DNA of 64,000 nt. Origin: Xiphydria camelus (Eukaryota; Arthropoda; Insecta; Hymenoptera; Xiphydriidae). A program made the position numbers and the translations under genes. Below the pieces are notes generated by a model. It had not been told where the DNA came from. It worked only from the letters and a program-made list of their open reading frames with translations, and ran no database searches. Positions 47,314 to 59,842 of the stretch are shown piece after piece (position 1 is the first letter of the stretch; each line of letters begins with the position of its first letter). The DNA is taken from assembly GCA_963678675.1 (NCBI GenBank), contig OY783192.1, positions 27,340,288-27,404,287 of the forward strand, read 5' to 3'.

Positions 47314-47955
47314 GGTCAATATATTGATTCAATATGTATTGATCAATACGTATTGAAAGGCTATATTGAACGTTTAGGAGCGCTTCAAACATATTGACGA
47401 CATATTGAAGCATATTGATGGACATTTATATTGAAGCGTATTGATGGAAACTATATTGATGCTCATATTGATGTATATGAGGCATATTGATTAATAATAG
47501 CTCTGCTTCTGTGACTCGAAGATAGTTCAGCAAATGTTCGTGTGTAAAACGATTGCTCAGCATGTACCATTCTTTTGACCAGCGTCTTTTCTTCTTTCGT
47601 TTTTTCATTTCACACACAGCCAAAGTCAAAGTAAGAAAAGCTAAATCTCTATGGGACACCATTGCTTGATATTGGAAAAAAATAAGTAATAAAAATAAAA
47701 ACGCGCACAACGTATCGCGAACTTTCCAAGCACAACCAACAGTCAAAGTGAGAATGGCTAGTCGTCGCATTGAAGGAGCTATATTGAAGCTATATTGAAG
47801 CGTATTGATGAGACCTTCAATATATTGATTCAATATGCATTGATAAATACGTATTGAAAGGCTATATTGATCGTTTAGGAGAGCTTCAAACACATTGACG
47901 GCATGGGACCTTCAATATATTGATCAATACATATTGAATCAATATATTGACCGTC
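47314..47955 (-). mobile_element. PIF/Harbinger-like element filled with ATATTGA motif
   Basis: TAG lies on both sides (47311-47313, 47956-47958). Inverted ends are ACGGTCAATATATTGATTCA and its partner ending CAATATATTGACCGTC. ATATTGA / TCAATAT / AAGCATATTGATG variants fill both outer thirds (47314-47490 and 47780-47955). The centre carries a minus-strand piece resembling a Harbinger transposase N-terminus. Confidence 0.75.
47505..47662 (-). pseudogene. Possible Harbinger transposase N-terminal fragment
   Basis: The minus-strand frame starting with the Met at 47662 encodes a short hydrophobic stretch (LAFLTLTLAVCE). A basic cluster ending in RRW (MKKRKKKRRWSKEW) follows, then EHLLNYLRVTE. 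The order Leu-rich start, Lys/Arg run plus aromatic, then a helix with NYLR matches the N-terminus of PIF/Harbinger (HARBI1-type) DDE transposases as I know the family. The catalytic domain is missing: the frame runs into the ATATTGA repeats. A partly duplicated version of the hydrophobic stretch (LAILTLTV) lies just upstream in the same frame. I have no search result to back this. Confidence 0.5.
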
Positions 47956-50408
47956 TAGGGGCTACTCTCTTAAAAGATAGAATCTTTAAAGCACAAAACA
48001 CAGAAATTACAAGCCTTTCTTTCACGCGCGCGATGGGTGTATACCTATATACAATCGTAGAGTTACGTCTCCAACCGACCGAGGGGATGTCGATCGCGAA
48101 AGAAAGGACTCGACACTTTGTTCCTCGGTAAGTTACGCGGCTCGTGGAACAATATGAGTCCGCGCGCGCGCAGCTCCTTAGAGCGTGGTACGCGAAGAGA
48201 GGAGAGGGCTTTATCTGCGATCCTCCCGGAGATAAGGCTCCGTGCAGCGCGGTTCGCGGGGACTCGGCCGTAAGGCCGGTTAAGGCCCCGAGAGGGGATT
48301 GAGTTGTAGCCGCGAGCGGAGGATTCCTTGTAGATCGTGCACCCGATTCGATCGCGATCGGCTACCCGGTACCCCGGGTTAATTAAAATCGTAGGCCCTC
48401 TCTCGGGCTCTCGCGCACTGGCCTCTCCATAAACTCCTCCGATTTTTGGCCACCACTCGGCAGGCTGCTTGCGTTAAGTGCCCCTACCATCGTTGCAGCC
48501 CCAACCGGGTTCACGTCTTCATTCTCCCGCAGGAATTCTTTAAGGGCGTCGTACACCGGAGCCGCGCTCTATCTGGCTTCCCGATCGCGGCGTACGGTTC
48601 GCGGTGTATCGGACGAATTGACGTAATTATATCGACGGAAACGTCGGCTAGCGTCCACCCACGAAGGATACGATGAGGTGCCCCGCGCGCGAGCACTTCG
48701 TTCGCGTCACGGGGTCCGTGGCCTCTCCTACGGTCCGTTCGGATGCCGCCTGATTGATTTATGGTTCACCCTGCCGAGCCGCGACCCTCACCCCCTCCCT
48801 CGGCTACGAGCTATCTCTATATCGCGAGCTGCCATTATCGTGCGATCACGTGCTTACGTATAGTCGGGTATCCTACGGTACGCGTCGGTTTCTCTACGTA
48901 AGTACGCGGAGTTGTGAGTATCCGAACGGTTGGTGCATCCTCCGAGGCTGGAGGCTAAGTGGAAATCCCTGCGGAGGAGCGATGTGGTGATTATAGATCG
49001 GGTACGGTACGTGTAAATTCTAGAGAGAAGGTCGACACATCCGTGTGAAATTTTCTCCAAGGGCTTAAATCGGCTATTCGTTTACCTTCGCGAGTGGGTG
49101 TTTCGCGGTATGAACGCCAAGTAGGCTAAACGCGAGAGAAAGAGGGAAGTTGTTTCTCAGGGGAGTGAATTAAATTATACGTGGGTTAGTCACTGGGTTT
49201 TCACGGTTAGGAGTCATATCCGCGTTGGATTTTTATTCCCAAGATAAGATTCTTCGATGTAGATGACTAAGGATTTTCATATCTCGTGATTGGTTAGTCG
49301 TACAGAAAAATGTTTTAGATAATAGTTGCAGGGGTGGTAAAACTGCGTAACTTTTATCCCTAACATTTTTCACTCCGCCCGATCCATCGTGAGATATGCA
49401 TTGAAAGAAATAATTACACGTATTTTACAGATATATGCAAAATATACCTATAGTAAAATAGCATATATAATTTTCATCAACTTCTTAATTATACACCGCC
49501 ACGAGCCAACAACCTTAATAAATTCGTAAATAAGCGAGGCTAGTTTGAATCGCGAGACTTGAGTTCGAACGCTAACCAGTCCCTGTAACCCACGGAACAA
49601 CGGCTATTCGTCCGCACGGGCCAAAAACTTTGTAGATCAACCCAAAGCACCCATCGCGCGGTTTATCCCCAAATATCAGCGAGCGAGTAGCTTTCCCGCA
49701 AAGAGGTCTCGCGACTTCGGTGCACCTGCCCACACTTCGCCGAGGATATCGACCCGAGATGCCGCTTACGCAAGGCGAACTTCTATCGCAGTTGGAGAAC
49801 TCGAGACGCGGGTCCCGCGCGAGTCGGCGAGGGTGTCGCTGCGAAAACGCGTCTCGAGATATCGGACGAGCTCGTAAAGCGAGGCATTACCGAAAGTCTG
49901 TTTAAAGATCGTTACGCGGTTTATCGTGGCGCGCCCGCTGCAACAGCCTCGGAGAACCCGCGACGAAACAGGTAAATGCGGGCTGCTGCGGCTGATGATA
50001 AACCTGACCGTGGCTTTTACAACTCCCCCGCGCACTGGCGCCGCCGCGCATGGCTCTTCTCGGCCGGTTTTATTGTACCGGACGTTTACTTTAATTAGCG
50101 CCGTATTGTCTCAGATCTAATTAAGACCGGAATTGGTTTATTGGCCGCGGGACACACCCTCGTGGAGAGGGCTCGAATCGTTGTATGGTGGCGCTTGGCA
50201 ATAAATACCTCGCACCTTTACACGACAACGTCGGGGGTCGGCCAAGTGGACCCCCACGTATGGGGCGGAAGATACTCGTAAAGGGTTCCTTCGGAATGCT
50301 TCTGTTTGTTTTTTTAAGAGAATCAAACACCGAATTGAATAAACTGTAGTGTATGTAAACCCAAGTTTCTCGTTGGAATCTGATGGGTCCGATTGAAAAT
50401 AATATCTA

Positions 50409-50672
50409 CGCATCGAGAAGACAGTTTATTAATAATTAACAAATGTAATTTTAAATAGGGCGAAACAAATATTTCGTTAGGACGAGGAAACATATGCTAA
50501 TTGCTGAAATGTTTATTTTATTCAAATAGTTGCTTCAAAGGATCTAATTGTGCCAAATAAATGTCGTAATATATTAGTTAACGAATTAGTTAACTAGATC
50601 CAATAAAATGTTTCTTACGCCATATTCAAACAAACATTTATTAACTATAAATAAACCGTTTTTTTTCGGTGT
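50409..50672. mobile_element. D-group palindromic MITE
   Basis: Left CATCGAGAAGACAGTTTATT, right ...AATAAACCGTTTTTTTTCGGTG. AATAGGGCGAAACAAATATT faces its inverse near 50605-50635. Confidence 0.7.
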
Positions 50673-50747
50673 GGGGACATATACAGGATGATAACGCTCT
50701 GTAGTTTGCTGTAAACTAGTTTCGCGGTTGCCGTCCATTAGGCGTTA

Positions 50748-51001
50748 CTGAGGGGGGGAAAAGGTCTAGTTGAATACGACCCTGATCGAAAAATTAATTT
50801 GATAAATAGGAATTTATTCAAATCGAACAAGTCTATTTGAATTAAATAAATGTTTTTCACGTCTTTTTAATCGAGTACAAATCTAATAGAATATTAATTA
50901 TCTAATTCAAATAGAGTTTTGTTCAATATCAATAAATTCCTATTCGTCTGAATTAAATTTTTCTATTTGGTTCGTGTTCAACTAGACCTTTTCTCTGGGT
51001 G
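50748..51001. mobile_element. CTGAG-type palindromic MITE
   Basis: GGTCTAGTTGAATACGA faces TTCAACTAGACC, and AATAGGAATTTATT faces AATAAATTCCTATT. The outer tips are CTGAGGGGGGGAAAA and TTTTCTCTGGGTG. Confidence 0.75.
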
Positions 51002-53726
51002 TATAAAAGACAACCCCGAAACCTATTTACACACTAAAAAAAATTTACTTCATCCAATTTTGGATAATCCTAAAAATACATTTCAGATAGCACGGCAAGT
51101 GAGCAGTTATACGTCTACATTCGTCCTAATAATATATCGATGGAAACCAGCTTAAAAAGCATAATACCTCAAAGGTCCTATAGTAGCATGATACTTTGCG
51201 CCTACTTGCTTATAAGGTGAACATTTTCTCTTCAGTAATGTTTACAGCAATGAGAAAGTAGCCAAATTACAGCAGACAAAGAATATATAATTCAACAAAT
51301 CCACTACTTATCTATTTATTTATCAAAGTACCTACAATATTTGAAAAGGATCCAAGAGCTTCTCGCTCGTGAGACTTTTCAGTAGGTACACACAGCTGCG
51401 CATTTTGCTTCTTATATTATCATCTAATAAGATGCTTACAAATAATGCATCTACTTTCAAAATATCTGTTACTATAACAACTACTGGACGAGCTACCTGT
51501 ACTAGGTATCTGGGAAAGAAGTTGGTATTAATCGACTGGCCAATAACGCTGCAAAAGGGCAGCAGTAAAAACAATACAGACAAATGCTTCTTCCTCGCGT
51601 CCAAAATCTAAAAGAAATCAGAGAAAGACCCATCGGCCCGATAAGCACTCCCCCTCCCGCATTTCACGTTTCTCGCGATGAACGCTATCGCGTTCCGCCC
51701 GCCCGTGCGCGCGCTCGCAATGCAAACGATAAAAAGGAACGCGAGAGAGGCACGCCACACACGGGCCCCGTGCGGTACAGCCATTAGAAGACGAACGAAT
51801 ACGCTTCCTTTGCATACACCAATTACGCGAGCGGTTCCCATTATTAGCCGTCTATAATTTATTACTTTCCACCTTAATAAGCATAATAGTTCCCATGCTA
51901 TTCTCGCTCCGTGCACGAGCCCGGGTCCCGTGTGTTATTTTCGTGCGGCGTGTGCGTGCACGACCCCTGACCCAGAGACAATCGTTAAGGTAGCGCATTG
52001 GGCGGCGAACGCGGGTCCGAACGCGCGGCCACAGATATTTAATTACCTCGGGACGAAACGCGCCGGGGTCCCGCTGCAAAAAAGGAGGCGCACGAGCGCG
52101 GCCAAAATCGTAACTCGTTTCCGAGAGCGAGAGGGTCGATAGCGCCGCGGGAATCTATAGCGCGGGCGGCAGAGCTAAGCGTTCCGGTGCGGCCCCCGGA
52201 GGAAGAACGGGGCAGCGCTAGTCGTGCGTTGCGAACAGGACGGGCTCGCTCCTCCGCCGCGCGTATGCTTTCTGCGAGCGCGATATATGCGCCGTGTATC
52301 GGTCCTACCGCCGCGCCAACCGCCCCCCCTCGCGCACGACACGCCGGTTACATCTGCGTTTATAACTCGGAAGCTTTGTATCGCAGCGCAACAAATTGTG
52401 AGGGCGGTGGGTATTCGTATGTGTCTTGTTGTGTGTGCGAAAATGTGGCAGACTGCTAGGGGCACGTCCGATTTCGACGATTGGATAAGTAGGTACACTC
52501 TCGCCGTACTACAGGGTGGCTACAGATCTGGAAAATTGGGAAAAGTCAAGGAATTGGATCGGCCAGAGAAATGTCAGGAAATGTTGGATGTTTACTGGAA
52601 ATTATAAATAAAGTGAAGTGTTCATTTCTCGAAATTTCACACTATTGATACATTTTACGATGCAGATGCACTGCTGCTCCAGATACCTCCAGTAGTGGCG
52701 CACGTTTGTCTTATTGTGACTAGAGTTAGGGTCTTTCCCATCCATGTTACTCTCCTAGCGTATAAACCTTTTTGCAACCTAGTGTTCTCCTGTTATGATT
52801 ATCTGTAGCTTCATCGATTTGATTATACAAAACTCTTAATGTAAACAAAAAATATCAGGAATATTTACAACTTTATCTGAATTAGTCAGGGAAAAATCAG
52901 GGAATAGCCCAGGAATTCCATAATCAAGTTTCTGTTGTCACTTTGACTTCGATATTGCTAATTCTTTTTATTTTCTTCGCCATATTTCATGTAGTTTGGA
53001 TCGTGATACATTTACTGGATTACCCAATAATAATTCCAGTCGCTACAAATATCTTCCCCGTTTTATCAGTTTTCGAAAAATGGTTTAAACATTTTTATAA
53101 GAAACGTTGGAGACGTAATAATGTTCCTCTCTTCCTTCCTTCTCTTATTTTTTAGCAAGAACACGTTAATTTTGAACTGTCTAACTACTAAACCATAATT
53201 CAAAAGAGTCACCTGAACCTCACTTAAAAACCTCGACCGTTTAAATTCCATAAAATAGTACAGTATCTGAAAAACGGAGCGAACATCAACGAAAACTGAA
53301 AGCTGGTTTATGCTCACATCTTGACCCTAGCTTAGCCTAACTTAAAAAATCAATGTATAGATCATCACTAGACCATTTATGCTATCAGTCCCAGTCTTAA
53401 CTTAACTGTGAAACGTTCTCAATTTTTAACTTAATGTCCTAAGAATGATATATAGCGCGTGCGCTTTATTGAGGAAGCTCTGGATAGAATTAAAGAGAGA
53501 ATTGAAATCGTTGCGTAAATGGCCAATCCTTAGGATCAGTCCTGGATTAACTTAGGATTGAAACAAAAGCACAAACCAGACTTGAGTTGCATGAATTTGG
53601 TTTCCTAACACATTTTTTTTATTGCAAATTCGAAAAATCTAGACAAAATTATTTACCCCGTATTTTTTCATTTTTCACTTTCGTCCTTATTTCGACCTCT
53701 CGCTCTCGCTGCTTGGCATAAGTGCG

Positions 53727-54125
53727 TCTCTCTTGCGTTTCGATGACATCACAACATTGTAGAGAGAAATGCGCTTATAATTGAAGGGGCAAGTGGATGA
53801 AGGGGTTATGTAACATTTTTAGAAAAAACGAGATCACTCAGTGGATGAAAGTGTTATGTCCGAATGTAACTTCTGGTAAATCTTGGACAGCTCTAATTCC
53901 ATTAAAAACCCAGATATTACATGGAGTATGTCATATATCTACTGAATGGACTCATGTTTACAACTCAAATATCTCAAAACCAATTTTTTGTTACATAACC
54001 CCTTCATCCACTTGCTCCTTCAATTCTGCGAATAATTATTTTTTCGAACATTTCTTTTTCGAGCGATATTAAATATGTATACAGATTAGAAATTGAATTT
54101 AAAAATATGAATATTTTTTTATGAG
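53727..54125. repeat. Dispersed repeat, copy 1, interrupted by a MITE
   Basis: 53727-53782 and 54022-54125 together match 61502-61655: GTTTCGATGACATCACAACA, then GATATTAAATATGT and TTTTTTTATGAGAAGAC. Confidence 0.75.
53783..54021. mobile_element. 239-bp MITE with long inverted repeats
   Basis: GAAGGGGCAAGTGGATGAAG and the inverse of CTTCATCCACTTGCTCCTTC form near-perfect ends of about 35 bp. Flanks read AATT on both sides. A relative of the empty site is at 61502-61655. Neither CACTGAG nor Harbinger-type. Confidence 0.8.
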
Positions 54126-54726
54126 AAGACCAAATTTCTTAATCTCGATCACTTTCCAATTTCCACGGCGAGATCAGAGTTTTTATCACATGCGAAGATC
54201 TTAGGCGGCCCTGGGTTACATACCAGCCGTGGTAGAAAGGGTCGAAAATTCGGGTCGACGTCCGGCGTCGCGAGTCACCCTCTTCCGCAGGTCGTAACAC
54301 CGTGCCGCGGCGTCGTCCTCGCGCGTTCGAGATGTCGTCGGGGGCAGCCCTAATATAAAGGGATGTCGGCGCCTGAGCGAGCCGCGCCACGCGGCCTTGT
54401 TACTCGTTACACCTCGCGCCCGCGAGAGCAAGGCGCGCGAGCCCGGGTCCCCGCGGAAAGTACGAATAAAAACGCGAAACAATACGATGTCGGTGCGCCG
54501 GGGCATGTCGGTTCCCACCTCGCAATGCGAACCGTACCCCCCTCCCCCTCCTGGCACGGGTGGATTGTCAATTAAAGAAACCCACGAGCTCAGCATAAGG
54601 CACCACTTAGAAGCAACCTGCCTCGGAGAAAAAGGGAGCGAAAGGAGCAAAAGGAGGCGCGAGAGGGAAAATAAACACGCGCGCTCACTCCCGCGTGCGG
54701 GAGAATTTAAGAGTGTGGAAGCGAGC

Positions 54727-54728
<2 letters not shown>

Positions 54729-54767
<39 letters not shown>

Positions 54768-54785
54768 AGAGAGAGAGAGAGAGAG
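54729..54785. repeat. (GA)n tract with internal poly-G
   Basis: GA repeat interrupted by a run of about 12 G near 54757-54768. Confidence 0.95.
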
Positions 54786-55154
54786 GCGAGGAAGTGGGTG
54801 GGAGAACATGGGGGGGGGGAGTGGGAGGCAGGGAGAGTCTCGAAGACTGGGAGGATAATAAATTATGCCTAACATGGGAACAACTAGTTGATTATTTATT
54901 TAACAATAAAAGAAGCCCGGACACGCATGCCAACGGTAAACGTTGGCTATGCGCGCTCGCTATACGATAAATAAATGCCCCATACCCCGGCTCGCGGACT
55001 GTGCGACGCGACTCTGTCGCTAATCCAAAGCGGCCGTTCGGCGTGCGTATCTCCAATATTGTGTGCGAGGCGTCCGATCGTTATCGGTTCGTTGTTCTCG
55101 AGACGACAGGTTGCCGTTTCCGTTCCATTGAAGGATTCCGTCCTAGTTGGATTC

Positions 55155-56218
55155 ACTAGGGAAGCCGCGATGGTTTTTTCTAAGATTTTAGATCCCGTCT
55201 CATTTCCACACAGAGAAAAATGGATTTGGAATGAAGAGCACCGAGTGCCCACATTCTGGCACTGAGTACCCAAATTCTGGTGTTATGTGATCGACTGTGT
55301 GGAACTGGAGTGAAAACTCGAATTTTTGCAAAATATTGCCACATAAAATAGTATTTCATTTCTTTCGTATAGCAAAATTTAATACTTAGTAATTTTAATT
55401 AATGATTTTATAAAAAATATCAATTTAATTAATGTAATTAATTAATTTTTTATTTTATCGTATATTTAAAAATAATTTGGTATTTTTTACAATACAGCCA
55501 ACGGATATGTGGAGAAAAGTAAGAAAAACAGTACTTTACTTTCCTCTATATACACATTAGTGGAATACCGCTATTGCAAAAATATATATTGCAAAAAATG
55601 CCAAATTATTGTAAAATATGCTAGATATATTGTACCAATTTTTGCCACATGAAGGGAATGAAATGGTATTTTGTGTGACAATAATTTGCAAAAATTCGAG
55701 TTGTCACTCCAGTACTCTACAGTCGATCACGTAAAATGCTAAAGTTTGGGTACTCAGTACCTACCAGAATCTGGGCACTCAGTGCTCTTCATTTTGAATC
55801 CATTTTTCTCCGTGCAGATAAAGAATGTTTCGCTGATAAGCCATGATTTTTCCGATAAAGAGAACCTTCAAATCGTTACAGGTGGTATAAGTTTTTCTAA
55901 TAAATGTTCCTTTCACATAGAGATATAATTTCATGAAAAGTCCTTAGCACTCCCCGAAAATAGACAAATAATTAATTACTGGACTACTGGACTACTGGAT
56001 TACTGGACAATAGGTAGTTTATCGTGAAAAACGAAGACCACTTGTAACAATTTGATGGACTCCTTTAGCGGAAACACTACAGTTCGTCCGTGAAATCATT
56101 TTTATTTGGGAATAAGAAAGGATCTAAATTCTCACTAACATCACCTGGTGTTCATCATTCAGATAAACTCTGCATCTAAGAATGTACGTAAAACATGGCA
56201 GCTTCCCCAATCTAGAAA
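55155..56218 (+). repeat. Palindromic repeat, copy B, interrupted by a MITE
   Basis: Ends CACTAGGGAAGCCGCGATGG and ...GGCAGCTTCCCCAATCTAG. Without the 0.6-kb MITE 55209-55814 it is about 456 bp. It also contains a short CTACTGGA tandem repeat at 55978-56010 that copy A lacks. Confidence 0.75.
55209..55814. mobile_element. 0.6-kb CACAGAG MITE
   Basis: Ends CACAGAGAAAAATGGATTTG and ...CAAAATCCATTTTTC-like CTCCGTG, flanked by CA on both sides. GAGTGCCCACATTCTGG, ACTCGAATTTTTGCAAA and CGATCACGTAAAAT show the inverted arrangement. The empty site in copy A has a single CA. Confidence 0.85.
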
Positions 56219-57116
56219 GGATCTTTAATTGGGGTTGCTGATGAGAATTCTCGTTTAATATCTGGTGATCGATAGATGCAGAGCTATAGTCAATTTTTCT
56301 GATTCCGAGAACAAGAAAAGTGACCGATTTGGTTGTCGAATTCTGAGATAAGTCGACTTGGTAAGAGAAAGTATTCGGTGTTTAATTGGGTCGAGCTGTC
56401 GACGATCGAAGCGGTTCGTTCGTAGTTCCTCGGGGTCGAAAGTTTCGTGTCGATGATCGAAGGCGAAAGGGATCGTGTCGATCGTCCAAAATCAACGTCG
56501 AGGGATTCGAAGCACGCGATTGAATCCTACATATGTACGTGGAAAGCTGCACGGAGGACGACGATGGGAGGGGGAAGGCAAGACAAGGTGGGTTGGTCAG
56601 TCTCGAAGAGTCCCACATGGGTGCACATTTCTACAAGGTGGGTCTGCATTTTCACTACTCTACCCTGACGTATCAGACGACCGCCGGAAGAGGAGAGGCT
56701 TGGAGGACCGCAAGGTAAATACCGACCCTTTTTCACCGCCTTCGACGAGGGACCTCTCGAAGATCTCGGTGGAATCGTCCTCGATCGCTTTTGGCCTCTC
56801 GAACACGAACGACCGCACCGCGCGACCGCGACCGCGCAGCTCAATGTAATTACGTGCATCTTGATATCTCAATTAATTTGATGAAAAGCAGGATTCGAAG
56901 ATATAACGAGTTCCGATTTGTCATTTTACAAATTTTCCGATTAAACCGTTACGTTTTGTGGATTGGAAATCCTTTTAGAGGTTCTATGTATTCTACGTGA
57001 CGTGGTAAAAGTTAATCGAGAAAAGGGATAAAGATACTTCGTTCTGTTATTTCTATTCTTGTGTCAGCCGAATTATTGCAATGTATGTTGAACTTTGTTA
57101 TCCCTTCGTGTACATC

Positions 57117-58575
57117 AGTACCTACCTGTTATTTTTGCAAGATTTTCAAATCATTTAGAAGACACACCAATGTGTGTTATATCTGCAAGGCTTTTAAGAC
57201 ACTTCACAGATATGTGCAACAATATTTGGTGCATTTCTAAAACTGAAGCCATTTAAAAGGCCTGCGTACTCTAATTCTCTACATATGCAAGACTTTCTAA
57301 TAATTTCAAAGGTTTATACCAATGTTTGGCACGTCTGCAAGGTTTCCAAGACACTCCAAAGATCTGTGCAACGATATTTTGCGCACTTTCAAAGCTTATA
57401 AGTGATTTAAAGAATTTGTATACCAATATTTGCTACATATGTAAGGTTTTTTAATTATTTAGAAGGTTTACACTAATACTTGGTACCTATCTGTAAGGAT
57501 TTTAAGACGCTTCAAAGGTCTGTACAATGATATTTGTGATGCTTTTGCAAGATTTTAAAATCATTTCAAGGGTCTACGTAACAATATTCCCTGCATATGC
57601 AAGGCTCTTTAATTATTTAAAAGGTTTACAACGATACTTGATATATGTATCTACAAGAATTTTAAGACATTTTCAGTGTCTTAAAGTTCACTTAAAGTTC
57701 AGTACAACGATATTTGATGCATTTTCAAGTTTTTCAAGCAATTAAAAACATCTGCATACAAATTAAATATTCCCTGCATATTCAAAGTTTTCTTACACTA
57801 CACCTTGTAAATAATTGTTAAGAAGATTTACACCAGTGTTTGGTACCTCTGTAAGATTTTTAAGGGCCCTCTGTCAGTTCTAGGGACTTTGAAAATCCGT
57901 AGAAAAACCTTCTCATGCAACATTTGAGAATGATCTCGCTGTTGGCTAAATAGTGAAACTTATTGGTATAGTATCGTTGAAAAGTATATCATTCCTAAAT
58001 ATTATTGTTATTCATATCAGAGAAAAGATGAATCATTACGTCTATGAGTGACTTGAAGCACTCGCGCGAAAGATCTGAAACAAAATATTAACTATATATC
58101 TGAAAAACGGTCTGCCACTACATCATCCACATCCTGAGTAATAACGCGGTGTAATGACAAGATAATGCAGTGAAATTATTGAAATCAATAGTGCGCAGCG
58201 AACCACACACACGCACACACAGGTCGGAAATTATATCTCGTGTTCTCCGTAGGTATATAATGTCTGACGTAGCTAAAAGTTTTGGTGCCTGTCAAATCGA
58301 TTACAAACATTCTCAGTCATGACAGTTATTGGCTCCAATTTTGATAATCAATTAATACATTCTTGGTCATAATACTTTATGAAAACCTATTTCCGACCTG
58401 TAAAAGATCATGCCGAATGTGGTTTTGAAATTATATCGCTGCAAAAAAGTGATTAGAAATTAACCGCAATAATGTTGAAAAAGGGCCCTTAAGACACTTC
58501 AAAGGTCGATACAATGCTATATATGCGATGCATCTGCAAGGTTTTCAAGTCACTTACACGGCACTTACGCCAATA
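57117..58575. repeat. Degenerate tandem array, about 150-160 bp higher-order unit
   Basis: The phrase GCAAGGTTTTTAAGACACTT recurs with variation near 57187, 57337, 57493, 57652 and 57851. Each unit holds about three 50-bp subunits built on GCAAG-TTT-AA-TTCAAAGG-CAA-ATTTGG. The array is split by the Harbinger-like element 57864-58489 and resumes at 58493-58575. Confidence 0.75.
57864..58489. mobile_element. 0.63-kb Harbinger-like element, copy 2, inside a tandem array
   Basis: TAA on both sides (57861-57863, 58490-58492). Ends GGGCCCTCTGTC and ...AAAAAGGGCCCT. It interrupts the tandem repeat array, which resumes at 58493. Confidence 0.8.
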
Positions 58576-58581
58576 GTCGTC

Positions 58582-58725
58582 AACGCAAGCGAACAAGATT
58601 CTCAACTCCTCCGGAAGATTCGCGAGAAGAATCCTACCGCCTCACCGTCGAAACCGTCCAAATTCGGCGAGCAAAAAGTCGCAAAGCTCGCGACGAAGCC
58701 GAGCAGTTGGGATTCTAAAATCTAG
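58582..58725 (+). other. Short region open in all three + frames (unassigned)
   Basis: Just right of the tandem array, about 140 bp lacks stops in all three forward frames until 58723-58725. One frame reads SKPSKFGEQKVAKLATK, another a basic helix-like REESYRLTVETVQIRRAK. A CCAATAG before 58580 could serve as an acceptor. I do not recognise a family, and it does not match the expected next dac exon. Confidence 0.2.
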
Positions 58726-59842
58726 ATTTACGAGCGGTCGATAATCCTCGTCTCCCGCGGCCGCCACCTCTCGATAAAGAGGCAGAGGCAGACGCGTACA
58801 CAACTACTCGCTCTCACCTCCAATACGACCTGTCCCTCCCCATTCTCTCTCTCTCTCCCTCGCACCGAGACGCTTTAACGATAAGTCCTCGGGGCACGCG
58901 CGTTTTACTAGTTCGCGACATTATCACCCCGGCGATTTAAGTATCGTCGCGAGTCCTCGTACCAGCGCGCCACGGCGAGTCCGACGGTACGAGGGGACTC
59001 GCTTCCCTCCTGTCGTTCCTCCGCGCGCGGCGTCGGCTTCTCGGAAAAGCACTTCCCCGCGTGCAACACATACGCGCGCGCGAGTCTCGCGCATTAGCGA
59101 TCGTTCGTACGCGCAATCGGGTCCGTCTTCACGCTGTATTAATTCCGGTCGCGCGGAGGGGAGGTTTCGGGAGGGACGGAGGGCACGAGCGCGAAAAAAG
59201 GAGAAATTCGACCTACCGCGGTTTTAACTACCGTTCAATTATGCGCGTTCGCTTTGCGTCGTCGCGCGAGAGCGAATAAAACGGCTAATTTACCGGCGAT
59301 AAAGGATCGGGTACGAGCGCGGGGCACGAAAATGGACGGAGACTGGCACGGTGCGGACTCTGTGTCGTTAACGACGCCGTTTATTGCCGCGAGGTACGGA
59401 TATTTTGTTACACCCCGCGACACCGACACCGCGCGCCGCGCGTACGACTCGCTCTCTCTACGGGAGATACACCTTCTCGTCTTCCCTCGTAGCGGTGGAG
59501 CGTCGAGAATTCCTTTGATGCGATTCTCGCGCGGCGAGGCGCGCCGATAGGGTTTCTTTGTATCGGATCGTATACGACTTTTCGTTCTTCGCATCCGTGG
59601 CTTTTGGACGCGCGTGTTGATTTTTGAGAATTGAAAGTGCTGAGGAGTCGCGCGCGCCTTTTTTGAGGCGGCTGGAAAATATCCGAGGGACTTCTTTGTT
59701 AAATCACGCCTGTTCATCTTCTTTAACGTGTTTGTTGTACGCCTGTAGTAATTCAATTATTGCAATGTGTGCTTCGTGATAATTTTATTATATTTAACTC
59801 TCAGATTTGGTTGAAATCACATTACCGTGATGCTCTGTCATG

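Noticed and set aside
54216..54875. 219-codon minus frame
   Set aside because: Crosses the GA/poly-G tract and a CpG block. Translation is Ser/Leu/Pro low complexity.
58582..58725. Candidate 3' exon encoding SKPSKFGEQKVAKLATK
   Set aside because: Open in all three frames at once and without a match to the Dachshund C-terminus. Kept only as an unassigned region.
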